Source of the DNA: Pogona vitticeps
Lineage: Eukaryota > Chordata > Lepidosauria > Squamata > Agamidae
Assembly (NCBI RefSeq): GCF_051106095.1
Contig: NC_135787.1
Coordinates: 156,310,001 to 156,374,000 of the forward strand
Length of the DNA stretch: 64,000 bases
Direction of reading: 5' to 3'
Position numbers and translations under genes: made by a program. The notes under the pieces were generated by a model. The model searched no databases. It saw only the letters and a list, made by a program, of their open reading frames with translations, and was not told the origin of the DNA. This document shows positions 24,915 through 37,218 of the stretch, piece after piece. Within the stretch, counting starts at the first letter, position 1; each line of letters begins with the position of its first letter.

Positions 24915-25659
24915 GCTGGGCAAGCAGCGGCCGGGGCTCCGGGCAGCAACAGGGTTCGTGGGGGCGGCCGGCGGCGGCTGCCCTTCCTCCTCCTCCTCCT
25001 CCTCTTCCTCCTCCTCTGCCTCTGGCCGGTCAGTCCTCGGCCATTCACCCGCGCATTTTTTGGTCGGGGATTTCGCCAGCCCGAGGAGCGCACATTTCAT
25101 GCTCGCCGAAGCCGCGGCTTCCAGCCCAGAGCCTTCGCTCGCACCCGCAGGCGACACGCACAGAGTCGCTCCCCCGAGAGCCAGGGTTGCCTCGTTCGCT
25201 CGGCCGCTCGCTTTGCAGTCCAACGCCGCGCTTCCCCGCGTCGCCCGGCGCTAACCAGCCGCGAGAGGCAGCCGCGGGCTCCCGAAGGCAGCGCCGCCAA
25301 CTCGGCTAACCCGCCTGTAGCGACCGCTGACCTCGGCGCAGGCGACCGAGTAGTAGCGGGGGCGGCGGGGGGGGGGAGAGGAGGACGAGACAGAGAGGAT
25401 GATTGCACCCGCAGCCGCCAACCACCCCCCCAGCCTCTCTTCGCCTCAGTGCGCGAGCCCTTACGCGCGCTCGGGGGGAAAAAAAGCGCACTTGAGGCAA
25501 ATAATGTCTGCGCGCGCGCGCGCGCGCCCTGCGAAATCAGCACCGCGGGAGGCCAGTGGCCGAGGCGCTGAGGGGCGAAGGGTTTTCTTTCCCAGAGAGC
25601 TACAGTGGGAGGCTGGCGAAGCGCTTAACTGGGCCACGAGCCATCTCGGCTAATCGTCT

Positions 25660-25689
25660 GGGGGTGGGGGTGGGGGTGGGGGTGGGGGG
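25660..25689. repeat. (GGGGGT)n tract in CpG island
   Basis: Five tandem GGGGGT units; a potential G-quadruplex-forming tract on the plus strand. Confidence 0.85.
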
Positions 25690-26112
25690 AGCGACGGCGG
25701 AGAGAAGCTCCAATAACCGCAACTCCATCCTTTCTCAGGGAGAGCTTCATAAACGAAGCTGCCTCCTCTACCGGGCTGACTTCGCCCACATGGTGCACGC
25801 ACTCCGAGCGGGACCCGCTTGAGTGGTCCCCAGTGCCGGCTATCCTTTGGCGCCGAGCGGCACCGGAGGCGTCCTTCTCCCTCCCCAGCGCGCGCTCTCC
25901 CGTCCACCTGTGGCCCCTTCCCACTGGCGCTGGGATTTCGCCGAGAGGAGCGGTGCAGGCGACGGCACGTGAGCCGCACGATCCGGCCTCCCCGTCGGGT
26001 CGCGCCCCGGGAGTTTTCTGCACCCGCCTCAGCCGCTATTCCGGTTGGAAAGGAGATACGAACCACCACGGCCGGCCACGCTTCCTTGTTTCTTTCGCTT
26101 CCTTATCTGTAG

Positions 26113-27142
26113 CAACGGCCGAGCTTTAGTATAAATAGCTCAAAAGGCGCTCAAAGGGAGTTGAAACCACCCAGACGAAAGCCCATCAAGGCCTGACGAG
26201 GTCCGCGAAAGCCATTTGACTGCCTGAGGCGGAGCGGCTTTAAAATGTTGTCCCTCAAGTTCATCCACTCGAAACATCCAGTCAAGAGAGGGGAAAAATA
26301 AAAGCCCACAAGCAGCCCCGTATTGGGATTAAAATACAACAGTAGCACAGACAGCCAAACGAAATAGGAGTCTGCTGCCCTTTTCCAACTCTCAACCTGA
26401 TGCCCCAGGCAGATCCCTGGCTCAGCCTTAACAGGGTGGCCTTGGTTCTGGGATTAAAAATGCCTCCTGCCTGGACTGAGTTTTATCCAGTTCCTAGACT
26501 AGGCAATACTAATGGAGAGAAAAACGACTGGGATCAGATGCCCTAAATAACAATAAGCCAAAGATTCTAAAGACAGAGATTAATTTACTAACCAAACATT
26601 TTACAACCAAACTCCCTTTACTATAGCATTAATGTAGACACAGACAAATGCATGTATAATTGGGAGTAGCAGTGTAAAGAGCTATGGTCAGTTTTTCCAG
26701 TTTTAAACGTTTGCGATTCGCTCTAATCATTCTGAAACATATTAATATAATACTCCCAATATTGGTTGGTATTTAGCACATGTTATCCCAATTGTTCTTT
26801 CCCCCTTTTTGTTGATACTGCCTGATACTGCCTTTGGATTTTGGTGCCTGGGCTGGCTATAATTGTCGCCCCCTTTACTGTTCACAACGAGAGGGCTTCC
26901 TTTGAATCAAAGCTCTGTGCCTCTCACTATTCCCTGATTCCATGTACTGTACAAAAGCTGAACAGAGTAATAGTACACATTCCACCCCCCCACCATAGTG
27001 ATCAGAAACCTTTCCTTACCAGGTATTTGTATTATGTAACTTTAAAAATAAGTACTGGTAATCAAATATTTTCTTATTAAGTATCTTTGTTGAGCTTCCT
27101 CAAAACATGCTTTTTAATCATACAAACCAACTGCTATTAGGT
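26113..27142. other. No recognisable gene
   Basis: A TATAAATA word on the plus strand at about 26,131 borders the CpG island, but no downstream exon is evident. Nothing else supported. Confidence 0.4.
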
Positions 27143-27200
27143 GGTTGTTGTGGGGTTTTTGGGCTCCTTGGCCGTGTTCTGAAGGTTGTTCTTCCTGACT

Positions 27201-27231
27201 TTTCGCCAGTCTCTGTGGCCGGCATCTTCAG
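27201..27231 (-). ncRNA. Hammerhead-like ribozyme core, copy 1
   Basis: On the minus strand: CTGAAGA, a 5-bp stem GCCGG/CTGGC with a 9-nt loop, then GAAA. This is the order of the hammerhead catalytic core. One extra T between CTGAAGA and the stem departs from the consensus, so activity is uncertain. Confidence 0.4.
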
Positions 27232-27406
27232 AGGACAGGAGTAGGAACTCTGTCCATGCTCTGTTGCTGTTTGTTGGGTGATCACCATCATCACCCATCT
27301 CACTGATCACCATCATCACCCATCTCCTGAAAAGGACAAAAGCTGTTCCCACAGCTATAAATACTGAACAAACTGCACCAGAGCACAGAGTTCTGACTCC
27401 TGTCCC

Positions 27407-27438
27407 CTGAAGATGCCGGCTACAGAGACTGGCGAAAC
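27407..27438 (+). ncRNA. Hammerhead-like ribozyme core, copy 2
   Basis: CTGAAGA, GCCGG stem, 9-nt loop, CTGGC and GAAAC on the plus strand, facing copy 1. It has the same extra T as copy 1. Confidence 0.4.
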
Positions 27439-27544
27439 ATTAGGAAGAAAAACCTTCAGAACATGGCCAAACGGCTTGGAAAACCCACAACAACCATCAG
27501 ATCCTGGCCATGAAAGCCTTCGAGAATAAGTAATCTACATGCTT

Positions 27545-27962
27545 GAATCGCCATGTACAGGTGTCAAAGTTGGGCAAAAAAGAAAGCTGAAAGCAAAAAA
27601 ATTTTTGAAATGTGCTGGAGGAGAGTTTTGTAAATACCCTTGACTGCTAGCAAGACAAACAAGTGGATCCTAGATCAAATAAAATCTGAAATCTCTCCGG
27701 AGGCAAAAAAGTTGAAACTGAGGCTGTCCTACTTTGGGCACATCACGACTAGGCAGGATATCCTGGAAAAGACAATAATGCTGGGAAGGGTGGGACTCAG
27801 CAGAAAAAGCGGAGGACCAAATATGAGATGGACTGACTCCCTAAAGGAAGCCACAGGCTTGAGACCACAAAAGCCGAATAAGGCTGTTGAGGACAGGACA
27901 TTTTGGAGATCCTGTGTTCATAGGGTTGACATAAGTCAGAGGCAACCTGACGTCACATAATG
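27545..27962 (+). mobile_element. RTE-clade LINE 3' end
   Basis: Encodes the C-terminal tail of an RTE-like reverse transcriptase: TNKWILDQIKSEISPEAKKL, YFGHITTRQDILEKTIMLGR, MRWTDSLKEATGL and AVEDRTFWRS. It ends CATAGGGTTGACATAAGTCAGAGGCAACCTGACGTCACATAA-like (about 27,918-27,960). This is the tail shared with SINEs at 28,345 and 34,215. 5' truncated, with no poly-A tail. Confidence 0.75.
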
Positions 27963-28344
27963 ACAGCAAATATGGCTTCTCATCGTTTCCAGAACACATT
28001 AAAACCATAAAATGTGCTTCTTGACGGCAAGGCAGTTTAATGTGAAGTGTGAAAAATTCAGAAAGAAATAATTGTCTCCATTGTGCAAATAAGACTTTTT
28101 AAACTGTTATCCCGAGCAAAGGAGGTGAGCACTTCAGTTCTGATTTAAGCAGCAAAATATCTTGGCCTGGCACTATGCTTGGCATTATCTTTAAACTATA
28201 AAAGCTAGAATTTCTCTTTGATTTGGACATGCAAGGCACATGGAAGATGTAGTTTTATAATTGTTATAATTGTTATAACTAAGTTCTTACTTAACAATTA
28301 TTACTAAAAGTTGCTGGCTTATTACTGTGTTGGGTTTTCCATAT
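27963..28344. other. No recognisable gene
   Basis: Short AT-rich spacer; nothing supported. Confidence 0.4.
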
Positions 28345-28532
28345 GCAGTGAGTTAGGCTGATTCCAGACTGCGATTCCTGGGAGAAGAGCCAGCCTGTGG
28401 AGCCTTGGGCAAGCTGCACAGTCACAGGATGTCTCCAGAAGAAAGGAATTGTGAAGCATTTCTGAGTACTGTCCACCTAGAAAACCCTGAAAAAGGTAGC
28501 TATAAGTTGGAATCAATGACACACTAATTATT
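28345..28532 (+). mobile_element. SINE with RTE-type tail, copy 1
   Basis: Blocks CAGTCACAGGATGTCTCCAG, AAGAAAGGAATTGTGAAGC, TTTCTGAGTACTGTCCACCT and GAAAACCCTGAAAAAGGTAG precede a tail resembling the RTE end at 27,950. The copy at 34,215-34,400 is on the opposite strand. Confidence 0.65.
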
Positions 28533-31500
28533 ATTTTTGTATACTAAGTTACTTTATAAGATAAATCAAACAGCTAGTAATAATACTTTTAGAAGCAAAT
28601 AATGCTGTAATGCTTTAGATGAAGTGATACTGACAACTTCCTTTTATTTTTCTGGAGGAACATCTGACTGCTGAGACTCTGTTCTTCTAATTTGGGTGGT
28701 CAGTAGGTATTGCTATATCTTCACTTTGTTTTGTACTCCAAATTGATCTGATTGGAGCAAAAGAGGACTTTGCTACCATGACAACCTTTCTGTGTTGCTT
28801 CTTGGAGGAGATTATGTGAAGATGTACCATGCTCTTATGTTTCGGTACTTAAAAGCAATATGAACCTGAGTTGGAGGGAACAAAATAAATATCCATAGTG
28901 ATGAAAATGCTATTGTTAAGAAAACAGACTTTTAAAAATTCAAGTATCTTTCTAAAGAGAGACAATATGCCAAAGCATGACTCTATGCATGTTTACCCTG
29001 AAGTAGGTTCTGGTGTATTCAGCTTACCTCCAGGAAAACTGTGCACACGTTTGTGGTCTTTATTCCATATATTGAAATATATAATAATTACAGGGGTGGA
29101 GAGCTTGTGGCCTTCCAGAATTTGTTGGAGATGACCTGCCAAAAGCTTCAGGGATGGTGGGAACAGTGCTTCAGCAACACCTGGACAGATGCTTTTCACA
29201 CCTCTGATTTGTTAAACATCTAATGACAGATTAACAACCAATACCCAACTTTGCACGCTGCCCACAATCTGCTCCAGAGGGTTTCTCAGCTCCTTAGGGT
29301 TTTTTTAAAGGTGTATATAGACAGCTGCAGGAATGAGAGGACTCACCACTTCTGGCATAAACTATGGAGAACAGCAATAGTACACCCTTGAAACATGACA
29401 AATGTATCAAAAATATTCTATTAACTAAATTATATAAATATGTAGATCAATATTGTGATGTTTTGAGACAAGAAAAAATAGGGGTTGTGTATGTGTATTA
29501 AGCAAAGAGGGAAATATATTCCACCATTTTATGCCAAGGTATTAGGCTAACAAACTTAAAACATCAAGGCCAATATAAGCTCAAATTCTATAGAAGCAGC
29601 CCTTTTAGTTTGTCGCAGGAAAGGTCTGATGGCAGCTAAAGACTAACAAAGTGGCATATGCTTTTTTGGACCAGTTTGTCAGGTGTAGGAAGTGTTATGC
29701 TCAGTTTGATGATATATATATTTTACACAGACAGGAGAAGGAGGAAGTGTTTCTGCTAAAATGAAAATCGGCCAGTAGGCCCAGTCATTTAAGAGATATG
29801 CGCAAGACGTTACGCTGAGAGGACAATTAAAATGAGATCCAGTACCAATCATATAAGGTCCACCATACGTTAGCTAGTAACTGATTTGAAAAGCAAGACT
29901 ATTAATATACATGAATGTCTGAAGGGGAACATTTGCTTTTTCTGACATGAATCAGCCTTTCCTTGACAGTAGTGAGTCTAAATTTGAGGGGGCCAAACTA
30001 CAAATTTACCCAAATTTAACAGCTTCAAGGGGAAGTCTCCCTTTACAATATTTTTTTTTAAGTAGAGAAACTTTTACATCTATTGTAGAATGCCCAGGAA
30101 AATTTAAATTTTCTTCCAAATTGTTCATCACAGTTTCCTCAGCAGGTATAAATTGCTTTCCTTTAAAATTAGCTTTCCGTAAAGAGATTAATTATATTTA
30201 AATTGTTTCATTTTATTAAGCTAACCAATACACATGGTAACCACAAAACTGGTAGTGAAATTAAAGAATTAAACAACTTACTGTTTTATGTTTCCTGGGC
30301 TCACCTTGTTTTAAACTGATTACTTGAAAGTGAACAAGAAAATTGCTGTAGCATAGCAACTATAATATTTGTAAGGTGCTCAATAGTATCATTAGCTGAA
30401 ATACTAGTGTTCTTTGTATTTCCGGGATTCTGTGTAAGGAGCACAACAGAATTTGCTTCCAATTAACAGTTGCAGAAGTTTGAGAAGGGCATTAATAGGA
30501 CTTGTTCTCACAATGACATACACAAGTCCTGATCTTAGAGTAGTCAGGGCTGCAACAAAGATAGAGAAGCTGGGGCTTTGTCCCACTGCACCAACCTTTA
30601 GATAGCACCAAAGTCCAGAGTTGAATCTTCTGGGAGCATTAGAAAGACAGCCAGTAACAACCCCCACCCTTTTCACATTCCCTTTTTAAAAAGCATAAAC
30701 TTTCTCTTTCTTCTTTTAAATGAAGGACTCACGAAATGCCTGACACCAGAATAGGCGAGAGATGGTGCCATTTGCCTCTGGTGCTAAAACTGCTAATGAT
30801 GGCTCTGTACACACATGAGATAAATATTTAATAAAAAGCTCCTGACTTTTTGAAGAAGAATCTAGGAGGATTGAGAGCCTGCTGCTGCCCAACAGAGAAC
30901 TGGTCATGTTGAAAGCAAAGGGGGTTGCTCCTCTCCATTCTCTTAATTTTTTCAGCCACAACAGAGACAGGAAACAGGTGGCTTGCCAGATATGAACATA
31001 GGATTCAGCTTCTGTACATCTCCCACTTCTTTCAACCCTCTAGAATAGGGTTGGGGTGGTATGTACAGAAGCTGAGAATTGTACAAATGCCGATATCAAG
31101 GGAGAAATTGCAAGAGGCTTGACAAGTCCCAGGGTCTTAGATTCCTCACACTTACCTGATAACTTTTATGAAGCCTGCAGATATTCATCTTGCCTCTCAA
31201 GCCCGCAGCTCAGAGATTAACCTTCAGAGACATACATTTCTTCAGAATCATAGCCGGACAGGAGACACTATGAAATGCTAGAGGTAAATGTTCTGTCTTT
31301 CATCCACTAGTTACACCCTGTTTGGATTACCGCAATGCCCAATACATGGGGCTGCTTTTGGAAAATGTTCAAAACCATCAGTGGTTCCAAAATACTGTGT
31401 CCACACTGTTTCTTTAGAGCCAATTATAGCAAGAATATTAATTATCTCCTGCAGTACCTTAATTGATTACAGACGTTTCCAGATCAGTAAAAAAATAAAG

Positions 31501-31560
31501 AAGAAAACCTATTGTGGCATCTCAAACACTAACTGCTATACTGTATTTTAATAGGAGTGT
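28533..31560. other. No gene; scattered repeat remnants
   Basis: A MITE remnant lies at 29,090-29,190 (GGGGTGGAGAGCTTGTGGCC), and an amniote repeat piece at 29,590-29,700 (GCAGCTAAAGACTAACAAAG). No exon recognised. Confidence 0.4.
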
Positions 31561-31735
31561 TCATGGAAAAGTCCATTTCCTCAGTCTAAGAAAGTGGATT
31601 TGTCCATGAAAGCTCACATTAAAATATAGCAGTGAGTCCTTAAGTTGCCACAACATTCTTGTCTTTTTTTTAAAATTTCCTTTGTTTTGTCCTGATACAC
31701 TAGCATAGACTAACATGGCTATTTCTTTTAAAATT
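31561..31735. repeat. Amniote interspersed repeat remnant
   Basis: Reads TTTGTCCATGAAAGCTCACA, CCTTAAGTTGCCACAA and TAGACTAACATGGCTA, the core order of the repeat listed at 16,440. Confidence 0.55.
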
Positions 31736-31740
31736 CCAGA

Positions 31741-31955
31741 ACAGTGTTGGTGATGTCCTATAAAGCCCTGCATAGCTTGCATTCAGGCTGTCTGAAGGAC
31801 TATGTCCGCCTATATGAGCCTACCCCGGGCTCAAGATCTCTTTCCACCACATTCCAAGGCATGATTGATGAGGATATGAGAGAGGATCTTCTCAGTGGTT
31901 GCTCTCAGGCTATGGAACTACCTTCTGAGAAAGGCTGGGTTGGACCCTTCCTTGC
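31741..31955 (+). mobile_element. L2-like LINE C-terminal remnant
   Basis: The blocks TATAAAGCCCTGCATAGC, GGACTATGTCCGCCTATATG and GATCTTCTCAGTGGTTGCTC...GGAACTACCTTCTGAG correspond to a reverse-transcriptase tail of the form 'RAFSVVA..LWN.LP', decayed by frameshifts. Confidence 0.55.
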
Positions 31956-33189
31956 TCTTTGCTGGCAGGTAGAAATGTGCACAGGGAAAACCTCCAGGTT
32001 TGATAAATTTGGGGTTCTTTTATGGGTTGCTTCTTTTGTTTTCGGGTCTGCCTTTCATTGGTCCTTTCATCACATACGAAAGGGACCTGCTCCTTAAGGC
32101 TCTTTCATTTCATTTTCCACACTGGGCACAGTTGAAAAAGGCAGTTTTCAATCTCTTTTGTGAATATAAATAACTCACAAAGCCCATCTCTACAGCTAAA
32201 GTATGGACTAGAGAACCTGATAGATACTACAGAGCACACCATGAGTGGCTTGAATTTAAAGAGCAAAAGAGGGAGCACGTAAAACAAAAGAAAGGTCCAG
32301 CCTCTGAGGCAAGCTTAGCAGATATCTGGGACTCCCTCCACACAAGCCTCCATCAAGGCACCATTTTCCCTTCTGGATGCTGGGAATGACCTCAACCTCC
32401 CCTCTTTATTTTTTATTTTCTTTCTTTCTTTTTCTTTTGGGGGTGGAATTTGGGGAGGTAGCTCTAGATGGCCCCTTAGTCAGCTCCCAGCCAGATAGAT
32501 TGCACTGGCGGCTCTTTCTGAAGCTTCATTGCCTGAATCAGACCAAAAGGCACTGCTGTTGTGCCTGTATTGCCATCACTTGCACCCTGCCAGAAGCTTT
32601 AAAGGGAAGCTTCTGTCACTCCTCACTGTTGCATGCAGAACATCATTGCTCTGAACCACTCCTTCTCCACCTCAAGCCTCAGGGAGTGTTGCCCACCTTG
32701 GTGGACACAAAGATCACACAGCTGAACAGCCATTTTTTCAACTTCTGTGTTTGCCTTGATATCTCTTGCACCTCACCTGAAGTCTGTGAGGGGAGGTCCC
32801 ATCGCTCCCTGTCACACACTGGACACACCTTTAGCTAGGAGCTTCTTCTTCATCTCAACCCCCAGGGCATGTTTCCCACCTTGGTGAAAGCAGGGAGGAA
32901 CCCCCTCTGCACTTTTAATCCCATTGGATAAATTTGGAGTTAGAAAATGTCCTGAGTGACATCAGCCCTTGCAACACTACAGTATTGAAAGTTTCCATAG
33001 GGGATTTGGCAGGATGAAGAATATAGAAAAATGAACAATGTGAATGATTTGTGCCTCCTTCTTTGGTTGACATGGATTCTTCAGATTTCAAAAGCTCTCT
33101 GTCGTGTTTGGACAAAATCCTGTGTTTTTTGCTATTTTTGTTAAACCAAAAGTTCCATCCCTACTGGCAGGGGAAGACAATTTAAGTAG
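31956..33189. other. No gene; imperfect tandem module
   Basis: Two related stretches of about 150-160 bp (32,545-32,705 and 32,735-32,885) share the order TTGCACC...CCTGCCAGAAGC/CACCTGAAGTC, ...TCTTCATCTCAA/CTCCACCTCAAG and GTTGCCCACCTTGG/TTTCCCACCTTGG. The frame across them (32,377-32,838) shows no known domain, so I do not call it a gene. Confidence 0.4.
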
Positions 33190-33365
33190 GCCTTTGGTCA
33201 CTGGTTAGGGTATTTTGAAGGTGCACATCATGCTTGTCTGATGAAGTCAATTTAACCATGAAAGTTCACACTGCAATATATAGTCAGTCTTTAAGATGCC
33301 ACACGTTTGCTTTGTTTTGTCTTGTCTGGATATACTTGTACAGACTAATTTGACTACTACTTCTT
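33190..33365. repeat. Amniote interspersed repeat remnant
   Basis: CTGATGAAGTCAATTTAACC, CATGAAAGTTCACACTGC, CTTTAAGATGCCACACG and ACAGACTAATTTGACTACT match the repeat at 31,561. Confidence 0.55.
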
Positions 33366-33579
33366 GCTGTTTTTAAATGGCTTAGATTGGATTTAAATGA
33401 TTCTTAAATTTATTATGTAATTGTTAGATAATTTATTTAATACTACTTTAGCTCTAATGTTTTTAAGCATAAATTATAATCTGCTTTAGTGCCTGCAAGG
33501 GAGAAAAGTGGACTATAAATTTTAAAAAGTCCATGCCTCTTGTGCTCCTTGACTGTATTGCTCACAATACATACATAAG

Positions 33580-33893
33580 GTAAAGGTAAAGGTTCCCCTT
33601 GACAATTTGTCCAGTCATGTCCGACTGTAGGTGGTGGTGCTCATCGCCGTTTCCAACCCATAAAGCTAGCATTTTGTCCTCTGTGGTCACGTGGCCAGCA
33701 TGACTAGACATGGAACGCCGTTTACCTTCCCACGAAGGTGGTACCTATTTATCTTCTTGCATTTTGCATGCTTTCGAACCGCTAGGTTGGCAGGAGCTGG
33801 GACAAGCAATGGGGGCTCACTTTGTCGCGTGGATTCAATCTTATGACTGCAAGTCTTCTGACCTTGCAGCAGAGAGGCTTCAGCGATTTAACA
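33580..33893 (-). mobile_element. tRNA-derived squamate SINE, second family, copy 1
   Basis: The plus strand runs GGTAAAGGTAAAGGTTCCCC, TTTCCAACCCATAAAGCTAG, ACGTGGCCAGCATGACTAGA and GGCAGGAGCTGGGACAAGC. It ends in the complement of a tRNA-like head (GGATTCAATCTTATGACTGC). The SINE therefore runs on the minus strand. Confidence 0.8.
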
Positions 33894-34214
33894 ATACATA
33901 CATAGTTTTATATAAATCAGAGATGGAGGCAGAAACATGGCAACTCCCATATTATGTAATTTGTATGACAATCTTTTCTTCCTAAAGTAAGATTTAAGGA
34001 CATTACAAGATGAGAACCACTACACAATCTGTGAACAGAATGATTACAGTATGGTGGGATAAGGTTAGCATTAAGGAACCTAAGTCTCATCTGCATTGCA
34101 TGCACTAAATTAAAGTATATGTCACACTAGAATTGCTCTACTGCTATGCTAGCTCTGATATAATGAGCACATATGAAAAAGCAACATTGGTGGGCTAAGT
34201 TGATCCAAAGCCAT

Positions 34215-34400
34215 TTATTCTAATAATTATGTTCTGCCAAGTTATGTCAACCTCTTTCCAGAGTTTCCTAGGTATAGAGTACTCAGACATGGTTTACCAT
34301 TCCCTTCTTCTGGGGGCACTCTGGGGCTGTGAACAAAAGCTGGCCCATCTCTCAAGATACAGTGGAAAACCAAACTCCCAACCTCGCCACAGCCAGATAC
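34215..34400 (-). mobile_element. SINE with RTE-type tail, copy 2
   Basis: The reverse complement matches the blocks at 28,345-28,532 (CCCCCAGAAGAAGGGAATGG, GTCTGAGTACTCTATACC). Decayed. Confidence 0.6.
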
Positions 34401-37218
34401 CTAATTCAGTGATCTATCCAGCCAACTTATTATTACCTGCATTTATTGCCTGCTTCTCCTCCAGTCAACTCAGGATTTTGTTCATGGCTCCCCTCCTCCC
34501 CCACTTCATTCTTACAACAACCCAATTAGGCAGAGACTTGCCTATAGTCACCCAGTAAGATTCATGGCTTATTGGAAACTTAAACCTCAGTCTTTCTAAA
34601 CTGCAATTCAGTATTATTACACCACACTGGGTTCAATCAGTGACCACCAGCAAGTGAACAAAGTAGATCTCTTGGAAAGATGACCTGGGGACATTTTCTA
34701 CATTGCCTTGAGTATAATTGCAGAAGACAGACATTGGAAATATATAATAAATACATTTGATATGGCACTTTAGCAAAGCAAAGCTCCACAGAAAGTCACA
34801 GTTGTGACTGAAGGCCAGATTTACCTGTGGAAAATAGGAGTCTTCTAACTCAACCTTCTTGAAATTTATGCCCTCCAGATAGGTCAGATTTCAGCACTCA
34901 GCTTCCTTCAATCAGCACAGGAATATATATTAGCACATATTCTAAGGACCAGATGAAAGTGGAGTTCAAAGGCAGATAGACAATATATGGAGCATTTGCA
35001 AGAGAGAAGCAAACTGAAAAACTTGTACATTTGTATTCCTTTTGTCAGCTGAATGAAAATAGTGCAACACGGATTTTGGAAGTGAACAGCTGTAACACAG
35101 CACTTCTGATAAAATCTAGCAGCTAGTTGCAGTAAGTGCAGAGGTGTTGGGAAGTGCCCAGTGAACTGAAAAACATGAAATAATGTACAAATGAATTTAT
35201 TTTCTATGTGTATGAGATAATTAGCACATACCCACAACATGTTTTTGTTCAGCTCTACTGCTTCTCAGTATTCTGCTCATCTGTTCAACGGGTCCCACAG
35301 GCAAATGCTGATGCACAATTATTCATACCTGGTTCTTAGTGCTTAATTATACAGTGTGATTAAAATCATGCTGTGTGCAATAAATAGATGAACATTTGGA
35401 CATAATAAAACTACTGCTGAGCACCGCTCAGTCACTTCAAATGCACAGATAAATTGTAAACTTTTAACCATAATACATTCCTTAAGATGAATGCAAGACT
35501 ACCTATTGTAGCTATCTTGAGCCTACAGTAAAAGATCATTTTATTCCTACATAAGAGATTTTAAAGAGAATGAGACCAATTAATCTGGTACCATACTGTG
35601 ACTATGTGGTCATATGAACAATCCTACAATCCTAAGAGAATTGCAAGGCATTTGTGGTCAGTTCATGCTAAATGGTCAGTAAAGATCACTGCAGTTTGGA
35701 AATATAATAGATCAATCTAAAAACAATTTTGTTCTCATTAGATAACCCAAACAGTTCATAGGTAAGAGATAAAAGGTTTTCTGATGTCTTCAAGGGTTGG
35801 CATCATAGTCCTAGTGTACTTTTATAATATTTTTACTGTCCTGCACATTCCTCCTATTCCCTGATTTAACTGCTGTTAACTGTAAGACTATTATCTTCAG
35901 CTGCAACATAGACACAATGCTGCCCTACCTCAGAGAATTGTTGCAGGGATTACTGAGATATTGTATGTCATGTCCTGAGAACACATGAAATGCACCAAGT
36001 AGAAAAGACAATGGCTGACATCCTGTAGTCAATTTATGCATGTACAAATTGAAACAGTGAAATGCCACTCATTAACAGCATAATGATTGTGTTCCTGGCC
36101 TCATGCCCACAGTGTGACCAGAAATACTAAAAACATTTTGTTAATTAGTAACTCATTGCCACAACTTACACAATTTCCCTTGTGCACATTCCAAGTAGGA
36201 TTCTGGCCAAATAGTTTATTGTCTTGCTCTTGGTCTATTACAATGATTTTAAGACTTTTCCCTTGGTGTTTGGAGAATTATATGTTCTAAAGTTCATATA
36301 ATGGCCACTACATCACTTCTTATCTTCTACATCACAGATGAATTAATGGTGAGATGAGGTACATGCTTAGGTAGCATATGAACTCACCTTTTATCAATAA
36401 CTGTTGAGATCTGACTTGTATAGACATTTGAATGCACATGTATATAAACATTTACACACGAGTTGAGACTACGTTTTCTCTTAAAGCATAACAATGGGTG
36501 ATGCCAGTGATCTTCATACACTTCCACCTTTCGTCCCTACCTTTCCCACCTTTATTAATGTTGCTCATGCACAAAATCTAGTCCTAAACAGGAATATATG
36601 TCCTGTTTAATGTTGAATTACAGGTATCATATTATTTGAAAGTTGTCTGTTTGAAAAATAATTTTTTTAAAGTTATCTTAATTCCATCTACCTCTCTTTA
36701 AAAGGAATTGTGCTACTGCAGTCTTTTCTAACCCCTTGACTGAATGAAGCATTGTTTTGTGTGTAATAGACTAATTTAAGTTTTTTTAAAAATCAGTTTT
36801 AAGAGACTTCTTGTTTCGTGCCTTATCTTCCTAAAAGAGTATTTGGTTACAAAGCTGGACATTTTAAAATTACCAACTTTATTGGACAGATAGAATGGTC
36901 TCTGCCTATTTAATATGAAGTGATTTTCTTTTTATGTTACCAAAGCATTACTGATTGTATTCATGTTTACTTCTTCTTAAGTTCTTTATTGAAGGCAATG
37001 ATAATACTTAAAATTCAGATATTATTTGGTCTTCCTGTTACATCAGCTATATTTGAATGTTAATGCAACAGACACCTCTAAATTCCTTCTTAATTGCTCT
37101 TAATAAGCCTGCACTTGGCAGCATAACAATTTTTGGAGAACTTTGACAGTTCTTTAGCTAAGAACTATCCTTAATAAGGTGTGTATTTGGACCTCAGATA
37201 AATTTCATCATGGGGTAA
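34401..37218. other. No recognisable gene
   Basis: The longest stretch without recognisable repeats or exons, AT-rich. It might contain conserved non-coding elements, but I cannot test that by eye. Confidence 0.35.

Larger units (their letters stand above)
24336..26112 (-). promoter_or_regulatory. CpG island, likely TMCC3 promoter
   Basis: A 1.8-kb block very rich in C+G and in CpG, sharply different from its AT-rich flanks. It contains GC-box-like runs and simple repeats: (CCT)n 24,985-25,018, (CG)n 25,510-25,527 and (GGGGGT)n 25,660-25,689. A minus-strand splice donor (GCGGAAG then GTAAGG) at 24,903/24,902 suggests transcription leftward. TMCC3 lies next to NDUFA12 on the same strand in human, so I infer TMCC3; no other TMCC3 sequence is visible to prove it. 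Reading frames across the island on both strands are composition artefacts. Confidence 0.6.
27143..27530. mobile_element. Penelope-type fold-back (two inverted terminal copies)
   Basis: Two roughly 120-bp copies of the same terminal sequence face each other: 27,143-27,263 (minus) and 27,379-27,495 (plus), about 115 bp apart. Each has CTGAAGATGCCGG...CTGGCGAAA followed by AAAACCCACAACAACC-like words. The plus copy continues to about 27,530 (GGCCATGAAAGCCTTCGAGA). The spacer has a 25-bp unit in tandem twice (27,279-27,328). The Penelope assignment is inferred from the inverted terminal layout and the hammerhead-like core. Confidence 0.6.

Noticed and set aside
24338-26129. Many long open frames on both strands of the CpG island
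   Set aside because: Overlapping frames in high-GC sequence with low-complexity proline/arginine/serine/glutamate runs and no domain. Only the MLRK-plus-donor site is worth keeping.
26125-26145. TATA box driving a plus-strand gene
   Set aside because: TATAAATA alone with no downstream exon; common by chance at the AT-rich edge of the island.
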